DNA of 62,113 bases from Acidobacteriaceae bacterium (GCA_003134815.1 PLCO01000061.1:1-62113); one strand, 5' to 3'. Shown: positions 17,193-25,926, counted from the first letter of the stretch. Notes: generated from the sequence alone by a model not told the origin. A program made the numbers and translations.

Positions 17193-18848
17193 GTGAAGAT
17201 CGCTCTCGCCCAGATCGATCCGACGGTCGGGGATTTTGCCGGCAATCTCGAAAAAATTCTGGCCGCCAGCCGTCGCGCCGCCGATTCGGGTGCGCGGATC
17301 ACTGTCTTTTCCGAGCTTGCGATCTGCGGTTATCCGCCCGCCGACTTCGTGGAAAAACCCAGCTTTCTTGCCCGCTGCCGCGCGGCAGTAGACGAGCTGG
17401 CCGCCGCCACGCGCGATCTTCCCACGGCTGTCCTTGCCGGCGTTGCGCTGCCCGCCAACGGCGACGATGGCAGACCGGCCTTTAACGCCGCAGTGCTCGT
17501 CGACCGGGGCCAACTGCTGCTCGAACAGCACAAGCGGCTCCTGCCTTTCTATGACGTGTTCGACGAGCAGCGCTACTTTTCGCCGTCCGGGCCCCAGAAG
17601 GTGATCGACTTCGAAGGACTTCGCCTCGCCGTTTCAATCTGCGAGGATGCGTGGAACGACAAGAACTTCTGGCGCAGGCGTCTCTACACCATTGATCCCA
17701 TGGAAGAGCTCATGCGGCAAAGCCCGGCGCTGCACATCAACCTCTCATCCTCGCCCTTCTGGCACAAGAAGCGAACGATGCGGCGCGAGATGCTCGCCGC
17801 TATTGCACGGCGCGACGGAATCCCGGTGCTGATGTGCAACCAGGTTGGTGGCGACGACAGCCTTATCTTCGACGGTTCCTCGCTGGCACTGAACGCGCGT
17901 GGAGAACTCATTGCGCAGGCCGCTTCGTTCGAGGAAGACCTGGTCATTGTCGATCCCTTCGATATGCCGTTCAAGGCGCCTCCCATTTCGCTTCCCGAAG
18001 ACGATGAGACTGAGGCCGCCTATCGCGCACTCGTGCTCGGAACGCGGGATTATGTGCGCAAATGCGGATTTAGCAAAGTCATCATTGCCCTGAGCGGAGG
18101 CATTGACTCAGCCCTGGTGGCGGCGATCGCCACAGATGCTCTGGGCGCGGAAAATGTGATCGGCATCGGCATGCCCAGCCCTTATTCGTCGTCAGGCTCA
18201 ATCGACGACAGCCGCCAGTTGGCGGAGAATCTCGGGATCCGCTTTGAAACCATCTCCATCAGCGCGCTGTTCGCGGATTTCAATCACGCGCTTGCGCCTC
18301 TTTTTGTCGGGTTGCCGCCCGACATTACCGAAGAAAATATCCAGCCTCGGATTCGCGGCACTATCCTCATGGCCCTTTCCAACAAGTTCGGCGCATTGGT
18401 ACTCACCACCGGGAATAAATCGGAGATGGCGGTCGGCTACTGCACGCTCTATGGCGATATGGTGGGAGCTCTCGCGGTCATCGGCGATCTGGTGAAGACG
18501 CGTGTCTACGCCGTCTGCCACTGGCTCAACCGGGAGAGGGAAGTGATCCCCGCGGCCATACTCTTAAAGCCGCCCTCCGCCGAGTTGCGGCCCGGACAAA
18601 TGGACACCGATTCGCTGCCGCCCTACGAGGTGCTCGACCCGATCGTCGAAGCATACGTTGAGCGCTACGAGACTCCGGAATGTATCGCGAAGGAACGAGG
18701 TTTTCCCCTCGAACTCGTCCAACAGGTAGTGCGTTTGATCGAGCGCTCGGAGTACAAGCGTCAGCAGGCAGCTCCGGTCCTGAAGGTGACCTCAAAGTCC
18801 TTTGGCATGGGGCGCAGGTTTCCCATCGCCGTGAAAGTCGAAAATTGA
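17193..18848 (+). CDS. nadE: Glutamine-dependent NAD+ synthetase
   Basis: A 551-residue two-domain enzyme that makes NAD+ from nicotinate adenine dinucleotide with ammonia from glutamine. The N-terminal nitrilase-fold glutaminase has the Glu-Lys-Cys triad context: FSELAICGYPPAD, KRLLPFYDVFDE and Cys150 in SICEDAWND. The C-terminal synthetase domain has the ATP pyrophosphatase P-loop ALSGGIDSALVAAI and TTGNKSEMAVGYCTLYGD, the latter binding substrate. It starts at a GTG where the nitrilase strand begins (KIALAQIDPTVGDF). Length matches other NadE proteins with a glutaminase domain. It is 58 bp upstream of the thioredoxin-like gene. Confidence 0.95.
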   Translation: MKIALAQIDPTVGDFAGNLEKILAASRRAADSGARITVFSELAICGYPPADFVEKPSFLARCRAAVDELAAATRDLPTAVLAGVALPANGDDGRPAFNAAVLVDRGQLLLEQHKRLLPFYDVFDEQRYFSPSGPQKVIDFEGLRLAVSICEDAWNDKNFWRRRLYTIDPMEELMRQSPALHINLSSSPFWHKKRTMRREMLAAIARRDGIPVLMCNQVGGDDSLIFDGSSLALNARGELIAQAASFEEDLVIVDPFDMPFKAPPISLPEDDETEAAYRALVLGTRDYVRKCGFSKVIIALSGGIDSALVAAIATDALGAENVIGIGMPSPYSSSGSIDDSRQLAENLGIRFETISISALFADFNHALAPLFVGLPPDITEENIQPRIRGTILMALSNKFGALVLTTGNKSEMAVGYCTLYGDMVGALAVIGDLVKTRVYAVCHWLNREREVIPAAILLKPPSAELRPGQMDTDSLPPYEVLDPIVEAYVERYETPECIAKERGFPLELVQQVVRLIERSEYKRQQAAPVLKVTSKSFGMGRRFPIAVKVEN

Positions 18849-18906
18849 CCAACTCAGCGTTATAAGCTAGGGAAAGGGAGTTTTCCCGTAGACTAAGGAG
18901 AAAAGC

Positions 18907-19965
18907 TTGATCCGTCTGTCCTGCCGTTCCATCGGCGCCGCCGCGCTGATTGCCTTATTCGTTCCCGCTCTTCAGGCCGCTGCCCAGCAGCATGTGCCGC
19001 CTGCGCCCGATACCACTTCAGCAGAACCCTCGGCGCCGACGCAGCAGCCTGATGCTGCGCCAGTAGGCCAGCAGCCCGACGTGGCGCCCACTGCCCCTGC
19101 ACCGTCCGGGCCGCCTACGTTTCCTGCGCCAGACCCCGCCAACTTTACCGCCGCGTCGCCGACGAAGGAAGTTGTCAACGGATTTCTTCAAGCCATTTGG
19201 GGCTTCGATCAAGATCGCATGTGGCAGGTCCAGGCCATCCTCAAGACGCGAGTTGAAGGGGTCAGCAAAGTCTTTATCCTGGTCGGCGACAAAACAGGCA
19301 AGGAGAAGCCGCAGGTTTTCACCTTCTACACGCTTCCCGACGGCAAGCACATCATTACCGGTGACCAAGTGGTCGACTTCGGCACCAATCCCTTCGCGGA
19401 CGCGCGCCAGCAGCTCGAGCAGCACGCCAACGGTCCCTACCGTGGCGCCGCATCAAAGGATCTGGAGTTGGTCGAATTTGCAGATTTTCAATGCCCGCAT
19501 TGCAAAGAGGCCCAGGCCAACATCGACAAGCTGGTCACGGATTATCCCAAGGCGCGTATTGTCTTTCAGAACTTTCCCATTGCCGGCATCCATCCGCAGT
19601 CTGTGATTGCGGCGGAGTACGGCATCTGCGTTACCAAGCTGGGCGGCAGCGCGGCCTTCTTCCAGTTTGCGGCTGCCGTCTTTGACGGTCAGGATGGCCT
19701 GGCCACGGCCGATGGCGCGACGCTGACTCTGAACAGCGCCACCACCAAAGCAGGCCTTGATCCTACCAAGGTTGCGGCCTGTGCCGCCACGCCTGAAGTC
19801 AAAGCCGACGTTGATGCATCCGTTCAGATGGGAACTGATTTAGGCATTGCCGAGGTGCCTACGCTGATGGTGAACGGTCGCGCTGTGCCTGCCACCGCTC
19901 CCTACGACCTGCTGAAGAAGATCATCGACTTCCAGGCAAAGACGGACGGCGTGCCAGGAAAGTAA
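18907..19965 (+). CDS. Exported DsbA-like thioredoxin-fold protein
   Basis: A 352-residue predicted periplasmic thiol-disulfide protein. The signal peptide spans about residues 1-27, followed by a Pro/Ala/Gln-rich linker to ~80 and a domain of unknown type to ~180. A DsbA/DSBA-like thioredoxin domain follows with active site CPHC (196-199) and the cis-proline loop AEVPTLMVNG. The start is a TTG with an AAGGAG Shine-Dalgarno 6 nt upstream and no nearby ATG. Domain order resembles the DsbA-family oxidoreductases of Acidobacteria and BdbD-type proteins. The likely role is disulfide formation or isomerisation; the substrate is unknown. It follows nadE by 58 bp but the functions are unrelated. Confidence 0.85.
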   Translation: MIRLSCRSIGAAALIALFVPALQAAAQQHVPPAPDTTSAEPSAPTQQPDAAPVGQQPDVAPTAPAPSGPPTFPAPDPANFTAASPTKEVVNGFLQAIWGFDQDRMWQVQAILKTRVEGVSKVFILVGDKTGKEKPQVFTFYTLPDGKHIITGDQVVDFGTNPFADARQQLEQHANGPYRGAASKDLELVEFADFQCPHCKEAQANIDKLVTDYPKARIVFQNFPIAGIHPQSVIAAEYGICVTKLGGSAAFFQFAAAVFDGQDGLATADGATLTLNSATTKAGLDPTKVAACAATPEVKADVDASVQMGTDLGIAEVPTLMVNGRAVPATAPYDLLKKIIDFQAKTDGVPGK

Positions 19966-19986
19966 CCGGGCGGATTTTCGCAACGC

Positions 19987-20011
19987 AAGGGGTGGGCGGA
20001 GCTCGCCCCTT
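19987..20011. terminator. Bidirectional terminator-like hairpin
   Basis: AAGGGG pairs with CCCCTT, with an alternative inner GGGCG/CGCCC pairing, in the 44-bp gap between the convergent thioredoxin-like and secretin genes. The right arm overlaps the secretin stop codon. No T-run. Confidence 0.45.
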
Positions 20012-22028
20012 ACTGCACGCTTTTCTCCACCCGGATCATCGCCGTGCGCCCGGCAGCCTGCGGACCGCGGACTACGTGCGGCGTCATCACAATGACCAGG
20101 GTCGCGTAGTTTTGCTGCGAATCTTTATCGGTGATGTTGTTGAGCCCCGGAATCTCGCTGATTCCCGGCGTTCCGCTGATCGCCTGGCTTTGCGACTTGT
20201 CCACCTCGGTGGCCAGCACTGACGCCTCGCCCTCCCTCAGCGTCACCATCCCGTTGTATGCCCTGTTGTTCAGAATAGGATTTCCGTCGATCGATGTTCC
20301 CGACAGCGCATCAAGCTTCAAATCAATGTTGAGCGCAACGTCGCCGTTGCGAAGAACCTTCGGCGTCACCTTCATATTCAGGCCCAGGTCCTCGTACTGA
20401 ATCATGGGGATAGCCGGCGCTGCCGAGCCCAGCGACGACAGCAGCGACCCCAGGCTGCCCGAAGCCCCAGCGCCCGTCAATCCTGGAATGTTCGGGATGC
20501 TCGGGCTCGAGAAGGACGAGGTTTGAATAGGGTATCGTTCACCTTCCTTGATGGTTTCATCCTGGCCGTCTTCCATGCGCAGCTCAAACTGGTCGAGCTC
20601 GCGCGAGTCGGATGTGTTCAGGCTGAGGTTGAACTTCGCGGTGCCTGGCACAAGAGCCGATTCGGTTAGACCGCCGCCAAAAAGCGCAAAACCGCTCGAT
20701 AGCAGAGGGCTCGTGACCTGCCCGGACGCGATCAATATGGCAATGATGGCCAGCGGGTCGTTGCTTGCGGCCAGCCCGGACGAGATAATCTGCTGCACGA
20801 GGGCCGCGTTCTGGCTGAGCAACGTTTGCTCCTCGGCAAACACGTTGAACGCCGAGAAGCTTGGCGGCAACTGCGCCCCGGTGTTGCGCTCGCCCGTGTG
20901 CGCCACCTGAATGATCTTGACATCGACCAGCACCTGGCTGCGCCCGTCAAGCAGGCTCCTCAAGGTGGTGTTGAACGCATCCAGCGTAGACGCGGGAGCG
21001 CGAATGGTCATCGCGTGTTCCGGACCGGAGAGCTGAACCTGCTGCGCCTCAAACACGTTTTTGGCCAGCGATTGAACCTCGTTCATATCGTCCGCGCTCA
21101 ATCCCGCCAGATAAACCGTCTCTGTCTCCTGAGGGGTCAACCGCTCGCGGATGTCGCGCTCATCGTTGGCGACCAATGCGTGATGGGCATCCAGCGGAAC
21201 GTAGAACGTGTGCGTCACCAATCCCAGAATGCGCATCGCGTCCTTGAAGGTGACATCATCCATGTCCAGCCGAACCTGAGTCGGCCGAACGCTATCGTCA
21301 ATCATGGCCATCAGGCCGTAGGCCTTGAACACTTTGTCGATTAGCTGGCGCTGGTCCAAATGCAGGTGGAAGCTCTGAGCCGCGGGCGCCGGCAAGAGGG
21401 TATCCGCGTTCCCGATCTCACTCGAAGCCTGCGCGTAGAGCGGCTTCGGCTGGGCGCGCACCCTCTCGTCGGCCAATTCGTCCAGATGGCGGCTGACCTC
21501 GAAGTTGGTGGGGTCGAGCGCCAGCGCGCGCGCAAGCGCCGCGCGCGCGGCTGCCTCATCGCCCAGCAGGCTGTCCCTGGCTGCCTCCTGGATCAGAGCC
21601 GTGACCTGATGACTGCGGGCTACCTGCGCTGCCAGCGCGTAGTTCGCGTTTGCCGAATCGAGCGCAGCGGCGCGTTCGAATCCAAGCCTCGCCTCTTCAA
21701 ACTGGCTGTTAAGGAACAGCTTGGTCGATTCGAGATAAAGCTTTGCCGCGCGCCTTTGATCGCTACTGCGCGGCCCTTTTGCTGGTTTGGCAGGCTGGGG
21801 AATTTCGCTGGCGGCCGGCGTTTCTTGTCCGGCCGCCGCACCCGAAACCTTTTCGTTGGTCGCGTTCTGCCCCGCTGAAGTAGCCGGACTCGCCGTCTGG
21901 GCCGGTAGAATGCCTGCTGCGGCTGTCAGGAACAGCGCTGCGCCGCAGAGCCACGCCGTCGTAAGCGCGGGCTTGCCTGGCATGGCAGCAATCTTCAATT
22001 TCGCGATGATTGTCGTGCATGTCTTCAT
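20010..22028 (-). CDS. TPR-containing secretin (type II/IV secretion outer-membrane channel family)
   Basis: A 672-residue exported protein. The signal peptide spans about 20-44, followed by an Ala/Pro/Thr-rich linker. Tetratricopeptide-like helices cover about 90-195 (RRAAKLYLESTKLFL, FEEARLGFERAAALD). Small secretin N-type subdomains cover about 215-400 and a C-terminal secretin domain about 500-660 (VTPKVLRNGDVALNIDLKL, GEASVLATEV, PGISEIPGL, LVIVMTPHVVR). The C-terminal motifs are those of GspD/PilQ secretins. The TPR front end suggests self-contained pilotin or assembly help. No pilus or T2SS genes are close. It is translationally coupled (ATGA) to the HAD gene upstream, which supports this start over M16. 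Confidence 0.85.
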   Translation of the reverse strand: MKTCTTIIAKLKIAAMPGKPALTTAWLCGAALFLTAAAGILPAQTASPATSAGQNATNEKVSGAAAGQETPAASEIPQPAKPAKGPRSSDQRRAAKLYLESTKLFLNSQFEEARLGFERAAALDSANANYALAAQVARSHQVTALIQEAARDSLLGDEAAARAALARALALDPTNFEVSRHLDELADERVRAQPKPLYAQASSEIGNADTLLPAPAAQSFHLHLDQRQLIDKVFKAYGLMAMIDDSVRPTQVRLDMDDVTFKDAMRILGLVTHTFYVPLDAHHALVANDERDIRERLTPQETETVYLAGLSADDMNEVQSLAKNVFEAQQVQLSGPEHAMTIRAPASTLDAFNTTLRSLLDGRSQVLVDVKIIQVAHTGERNTGAQLPPSFSAFNVFAEEQTLLSQNAALVQQIISSGLAASNDPLAIIAILIASGQVTSPLLSSGFALFGGGLTESALVPGTAKFNLSLNTSDSRELDQFELRMEDGQDETIKEGERYPIQTSSFSSPSIPNIPGLTGAGASGSLGSLLSSLGSAAPAIPMIQYEDLGLNMKVTPKVLRNGDVALNIDLKLDALSGTSIDGNPILNNRAYNGMVTLREGEASVLATEVDKSQSQAISGTPGISEIPGLNNITDKDSQQNYATLVIVMTPHVVRGPQAAGRTAMIRVEKSVQ

Positions 22029-22816
22029 TGAGCGCTCGGAGCCGTGGCCAACAAATCCGCCAGCGAGGATACGCAGGCTTCAGGCTGGTACCTCAGCAAT
22101 TCGTCAAAGGTGTGCTTGCCGGTGGCCACGGCAATCACGGGAAGAAAATTTGCGCGGGCAGCTTCAATGTCACGCGGCGTATCGCCCACCACGCAGATAT
22201 GAACTCCGTCTTGGCCTTTGGGTTCGGCAAGCTCCCTCGCTTTCCGCGCCGCATGACCGATCAGCTCCGACCGCACCGGGAAATGGTCACTGAATCCGCC
22301 AAATCGAAACCACTCGCGCAGTCCTGCCTTCTCAATCTTAATCCAGCCGATGGCCTCCAGGTTCCCCGACGCTACGCCCAGCAGCGCGCCGTTCTGTGCC
22401 AGGTGTCGCAAAACTTCTTCCACGCCCGGGGTCAGCTCCGGGTTCAGCTCGTGACGCCGTTCGGCCACGCAATTCCGCATTGCCTCAAGGATCGCGTCGT
22501 AGTGCTGTTCCAGAATCTTGTCGGGAATCCCTGCCTGGCGGCATGCCTCACGCAGGATCGCCGTGTCGGTGCTTCCGTGGATCAGCACTCCTGCGAGGGT
22601 GATCTCAAATCCCGTGATCCGCCGCACGCTGGCCGCAACGGAGTCGTAATGCACCCGGTCGCGGCTGCGCATCAACGTGCCGTCAATGTCGAACAGGTAC
22701 GCGCCGTGTGCGTCCCACAGGAAATCCGGCTCGATGACAAGGCGCGTTTCCTTGAGGCGGGCTTCGAGCTTCGATTGTGTTTTCTGCGATTGTGTTTTCT
22801 GCATGATTCGGGCCAC
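22025..22816 (-). CDS. HAD-superfamily phosphatase (phosphoglycolate phosphatase-like)
   Basis: A 263-residue cytosolic HAD hydrolase. Motif I is FDIDGTLMRSRD, motif II lies in GVASGN, and motif III/IV is VVGDTPRDIEAARANFLPVIAVATG, the usual layout for subfamily IA (PGP, beta-phosphoglucomutase). A long helical cap lies between about residues 60 and 145. The substrate cannot be read from the sequence. The GTG start at 22816 has an AGGG in the tail of the upstream gene; ATG 22804 is the alternative. The N-terminus contains an exact 15-bp tandem duplication (22773-22802), giving a repeated Gln-Lys-Thr-Gln-Ser. Operon position: Fis-HTH upstream, secretin downstream. Confidence 0.88.
   Translation of the reverse strand: MARIMQKTQSQKTQSKLEARLKETRLVIEPDFLWDAHGAYLFDIDGTLMRSRDRVHYDSVAASVRRITGFEITLAGVLIHGSTDTAILREACRQAGIPDKILEQHYDAILEAMRNCVAERRHELNPELTPGVEEVLRHLAQNGALLGVASGNLEAIGWIKIEKAGLREWFRFGGFSDHFPVRSELIGHAARKARELAEPKGQDGVHICVVGDTPRDIEAARANFLPVIAVATGKHTFDELLRYQPEACVSSLADLLATAPSAQ
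22773..22802. repeat. Perfect 15-bp tandem duplication in the HAD gene
   Basis: GATTGTGTTTTCTGC occurs twice back-to-back just inside the HAD start. Five codons per unit keep the frame, so it is a neutral-looking slippage expansion of the N-terminal tail. Confidence 0.9.
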
Positions 22817-22820
22817 GCAG

Positions 22821-23108
22821 TCAGCCCTGGCGGTAGCCCTGGCGATACGCGCTATATACAGGACGTTCGCTCCGCGGTGGACGCTTGAGCTCGGCGCGCA
22901 CCGCGGCCAGGTCCAGCCCCAGCTCCGCCATGGCGCGGCTCAGCGTGTTGCGATGCATGCCGAGTTCGTCAGCGGCCTTGCACTGGTTTCCCCGGTGAGC
23001 CACCAGCACCTCGCGCAAATACTGCTTCTTGAACTCGCGCACCGCCTCTTCGTAGCGGATACCGCTCGAATGCATTTGCGTCACCAGGCTTTCCAGTTCT
23101 CGTTTCAC
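22821..23108 (-). CDS. Small Fis-type helix-turn-helix regulator
   Basis: A 95-residue DNA-binding protein. The centre matches the Fis/HTH_8 fold: YLREVLVAHRGNQCKAADELGMHRNTLSRAM, i.e. the same helix pair found at the C-terminus of NtrC-type activators but without receiver or AAA domain. Such stand-alone domains can act as nucleoid-like regulators. It lies in the minus-strand run between cvpA (80 bp upstream) and the HAD gene (start 4 bp after its stop), so it may regulate its own operon, including the secretin. That last point is inference. Confidence 0.85.
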   Translation of the reverse strand: MKRELESLVTQMHSSGIRYEEAVREFKKQYLREVLVAHRGNQCKAADELGMHRNTLSRAMAELGLDLAAVRAELKRPPRSERPVYSAYRQGYRQG

Positions 23109-23188
23109 GCATCCCTCTTACAAATTACGAACAATCAGTCTAACCCGTCCCACGGCATTCTTGCAGAACAATTTCTCGGGCCGCGTTC

Positions 23189-23731
23189 TCAGCTCGTGCC
23201 ATTGGGGTGCAGCCACCCCGGCGATTCGTGTTCCAACTGCAGCAGGCCTTTGCGCAGGCGCTCGCCCAACTCTCCAGGCGTGACTTTTTCGTTCAGGTGC
23301 AGAGCGCCGAAAAACAGCTTGGGGAGCCGCGCGTCGTTCATCCAATCCTGGCCGGGGAAAAAGGCTACAGTCACCATGATGCCGATTATTACAAGCACCA
23401 GCCCCTGAATAAATCCCAGGATTGCACCCGCCAGGCCATCGAGGCATCCCAGACCCAACTTATCAGCCAGCTTCCCTATCGCGCCTCCAATGATGTTCGC
23501 GAGCCCCATCACGAGGAGGGCGATCAGCAGGAACGCCACCGTGTCAGCCACCGCGTCGATCCTGAAGATCGGCTTGAACAGGATCCCGACTCGCAGGTAG
23601 TTCCATTCCGCGAGCGTGAGCCCCAGGATCAACCCCGCCAGCGAGCATGCAGTGCGGAAGAATCCCTGCGAAAGCCCGCCCACGGTCGCCGCCGCGAGCA
23701 CCGCCAGGATGATCCAATCCGCCCAGGTCAT
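23189..23731 (-). CDS. CvpA family membrane protein
   Basis: A 180-residue inner-membrane protein of the CvpA family (named for colicin V production, also linked to envelope homeostasis). Four hydrophobic segments (about 5-22, 30-45, 60-82, 98-125) and the Gly-rich helix GLLGC-like region (LGCLDGLAGAILGFIQG) match the family. The last 55 residues are soluble. I chose ATG 23731 since GGAG sits 7 nt upstream; ATG 23743 is in frame. In several bacteria cvpA sits near purine genes (purF), and here purC is directly upstream by 73 bp on the same strand. Confidence 0.85.
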   Translation of the reverse strand: MTWADWIILAVLAAATVGGLSQGFFRTACSLAGLILGLTLAEWNYLRVGILFKPIFRIDAVADTVAFLLIALLVMGLANIIGGAIGKLADKLGLGCLDGLAGAILGFIQGLVLVIIGIMVTVAFFPGQDWMNDARLPKLFFGALHLNEKVTPGELGERLRKGLLQLEHESPGWLHPNGTS

Positions 23732-23804
23732 ATTCCGCTCCACTTTCGATTTAGGCTTCGCTTCAAGCTCGGCTCTGCGCTGGTTTCAGGGCTGCTCAAG
23801 AACC

Positions 23805-24713
23805 CTACGTGCCCATCTCCAGTCCGGTCAAGTCTCGTCCCGTTAAGCGCCGGAAGGCTTCAAGATACTTGGCCCGGGTGCGTTCCACAACTTCTTCGGG
23901 TAATGCTGGAGCCGGCGCCTGCTTGTTCCAGTGGATCGATTCCAGATAGTCGCGAACAAACTGCTTGTCAAAGGATGGCTGCGCGCCGCCGGGTTTCCAT
24001 AACTTTCCATCCCAGAAACGCGACGAATCCGGCGTCAAGGCCTCATCGGCAAGGATAACCCCTTCGGCGGTTTTGCCAAACTCAAATTTTGTGTCGGCCA
24101 GGATCAGGCCGCGCGATTCAGCGTGTGCCGCAGCCAACCGGTAGATGGCGAGGGTCAGCCGCCTCAACTCCGCAGCCTCGTTCGCCCCCAGCAGATTCTC
24201 GACGGTCTCGAATGGAATATTCTCATCGTGCTCGCCATCCTGACTCTTTGTCGCCGGCGTAAACACGGGTTCGGGCAACCGCGACCCGTCTTTCAGGCCA
24301 GACGGAAGCGGAATTCCGCACACCGTTCCCGACGCTTGATACTCCTTCCATCCCGATCCCGCCAGATAACCCCGCGCCACGCACTCCACGGGAAACATCT
24401 GTGCGCGCTTCACGAGCATCGAGCGCCCTTCCAGCTGATCTTTATATGGACGGAGTCCCCGAGGGTACTCCGTCACGTCGGCAGTGATCAGATGATTGGG
24501 GACGATATTTTTGAGCAGATCAAACCAGAACAGAGAAATCTGCGTGAGGATCTTCCCCTTGTCCGGAATCCCCGAGCCGAGAATGTGGTCGAAGGCTGAG
24601 ATGCGGTCCGTGACGACGAGCAGCAACGCGCCATCCACTGAGTAGAGGTCGCGCACTTTGCCACGGCCCAGCAGGGGCGTGTCGCCAAGGTCGGTCGTCA
24701 GCAGTGCTGCCAT
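23805..24713 (-). CDS. purC: Phosphoribosylaminoimidazole-succinocarboxamide synthase
   Basis: SAICAR synthetase, the ATP-dependent ligation of aspartate to CAIR in de novo purine synthesis. The 302-residue form resembles the longer yeast/Acidobacteria type. Motifs are GRGKVRDLYSV and TDRISAFDHIL at the N-terminus, VECVARGYLAGSGWKEY, ILADTKFEFG, and DEALTPDSSRFW at the active site. The frame runs open to 24851, but the ATG at 24713 matches the family start (LLTTDLGDTPLLGRGK). It is the first conserved housekeeping gene left of the accessory island and heads a run with cvpA. Confidence 0.95.
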   Translation of the reverse strand: MAALLTTDLGDTPLLGRGKVRDLYSVDGALLLVVTDRISAFDHILGSGIPDKGKILTQISLFWFDLLKNIVPNHLITADVTEYPRGLRPYKDQLEGRSMLVKRAQMFPVECVARGYLAGSGWKEYQASGTVCGIPLPSGLKDGSRLPEPVFTPATKSQDGEHDENIPFETVENLLGANEAAELRRLTLAIYRLAAAHAESRGLILADTKFEFGKTAEGVILADEALTPDSSRFWDGKLWKPGGAQPSFDKQFVRDYLESIHWNKQAPAPALPEEVVERTRAKYLEAFRRLTGRDLTGLEMGT

Positions 24714-24820
24714 GGAGTTATCTTTCCCGCAAGAGGCTGAATCCCCGATTTTCGAGCGGCAGGAGCGCTTTGTCAATCGCTTACGCGTTTGGGTCATGGT
24801 CAAGTTTCGATCCACAGGGA

Positions 24821-25075
24821 TCAATTTGGATGAATAGGCGCGAGAGTCCACTTTTCCGGGTCTTTATCTAGGAGATTGACGCTTTGAAGAAAAGTGATCG
24901 TGTGCCACGCAGGTCCGAGAAAAGTGTACATGCAGTTGATCTGCCGAACGTTCTTGATGACGCACAGGCCCCCGCTATATTCCAGTTTGCAATTGACGAA
25001 CTGACAATCGATGAACTCCTTATCATCGAGAACGATGGTTTCATCAGTTATGGTCGTGTCTGTGATTCTTTCCAT
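24821..25075 (-). CDS. 84-aa protein with FxxCxFxxC motif, coupled to transposase-like gene
   Basis: An 84-residue protein of unknown function. The middle has a pentapeptide-repeat-like pattern F21-x2-C24-x-F26-x2-C29-x-L31 followed by EYSGG, and a third Cys (C48) in a similar setting. A hydrophobic C-terminal half follows (AWHTITFLQSVNLL). Proteins with this FxxCxFxxCxLxYxGG pattern occur as uncharacterised small proteins in many bacteria. Its ATG overlaps the stop of the IS1-like transposase gene by one base (TGATG), so it should be made by translational coupling. It is not part of any IS1 element I know. Confidence 0.65.
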   Translation of the reverse strand: MERITDTTITDETIVLDDKEFIDCQFVNCKLEYSGGLCVIKNVRQINCMYTFLGPAWHTITFLQSVNLLDKDPEKWTLAPIHPN

Positions 25076-25926
25076 CAAGCTACCAATCCTTCCAGAATCG
25101 ATTTTGGGTCCAAAAGACTCACCAATTCCTCTATCGACCACGCACGATCCGCGATCCCCGCTTCCATCGCAGGAGTAACGCGCAGGGTGGAATGAATTCG
25201 GCAAAAGTTGTAATGCATGTAGTGTAAAGCGATTGCGGCCTCGTGATTAGCCAGTTTCTTGCTGAATCCGTTGGTCAAGCGGGTAAAGCGCCGCATTGAC
25301 ATACGCATCGTGAGGTTCTGCCTTTCCACGAATGATGTGCTGATGTGCTTAGCATCGGGATCGCCTGTCACATGGACGGTTTCAGTGCCAATGCACTCTC
25401 CTGGGCTGTATCGCGTATCAGGCTGCGTAGGATTTCCGTACAGTTTTATCAGCATCGCATAATCAACATCCATTCCAAACGCGCCCTCGATGGCCTCTAC
25501 ATACGCCCTATATCCATCGGTGGTGATCTGGACTCGGCTGTTAATCCGCGACGCCACATCCCCCATAAACTTGTTTGCCCACCAAGCCCCGCGCTGGCCG
25601 ACAAGATAGGAAACCATCAGTTTTGAATCAGCATCGAGCGCGGTCCATGTCCACGCATCGCCCCAGCCAGCGGCTACTTTATCTTCCGCAGCATTCTTTT
25701 GCTTTGCGCCGACGAAGGACCAAATCTCATCGCACTGGATATGCTTGCACTTCAGGCCGCGCACATGAGCATCGTGGTACGCGTAGCAAGCTGCGCCCAG
25801 ATCAGCCAGCAACTTGAGTACCGTAGGCTTTGAGATTCCGGTGATACGGCAGGTTGCATTGATGCCGCAACCTTCTACGAGAGCAGAAACGATGCGGACT
25901 TGGTCGGATTTCTTAAGCCGATTCAT
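25075..25926 (-). CDS. IS1-like DDE transposase-domain protein
   Basis: A 283-residue protein of the IS1-type transposase group. An N-terminal HTH (CGINATCRITGISKPTVLKLL) precedes an RNase H-like DDE core: Asp66 in CDEIWSF, Asp137 in TTDGYRAY, Glu201 in SFVERQNLTMRM, all three acidic residues present. Classical IS1 uses two frameshifted ORFs; this is a single ORF. I found no terminal inverted repeats or target duplication by eye. The ATG at 25926 is favoured over the frame's upstream end. The coupled downstream 84-aa gene and the lack of termini suggest a resident or domesticated gene rather than a freshly inserted IS. Local GC is lower than in the flanks. Confidence 0.8.
   Translation of the reverse strand: MNRLKKSDQVRIVSALVEGCGINATCRITGISKPTVLKLLADLGAACYAYHDAHVRGLKCKHIQCDEIWSFVGAKQKNAAEDKVAAGWGDAWTWTALDADSKLMVSYLVGQRGAWWANKFMGDVASRINSRVQITTDGYRAYVEAIEGAFGMDVDYAMLIKLYGNPTQPDTRYSPGECIGTETVHVTGDPDAKHISTSFVERQNLTMRMSMRRFTRLTNGFSKKLANHEAAIALHYMHYNFCRIHSTLRVTPAMEAGIADRAWSIEELVSLLDPKSILEGLVA

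Noticed and set aside
25075..25926. Complete IS1-family insertion sequence
   Set aside because: A single ORF with DDE residues is present, but I found no terminal inverted repeats or flanking duplication by eye, and an unrelated gene is coupled to it. Called a transposase-like gene, not a full IS.
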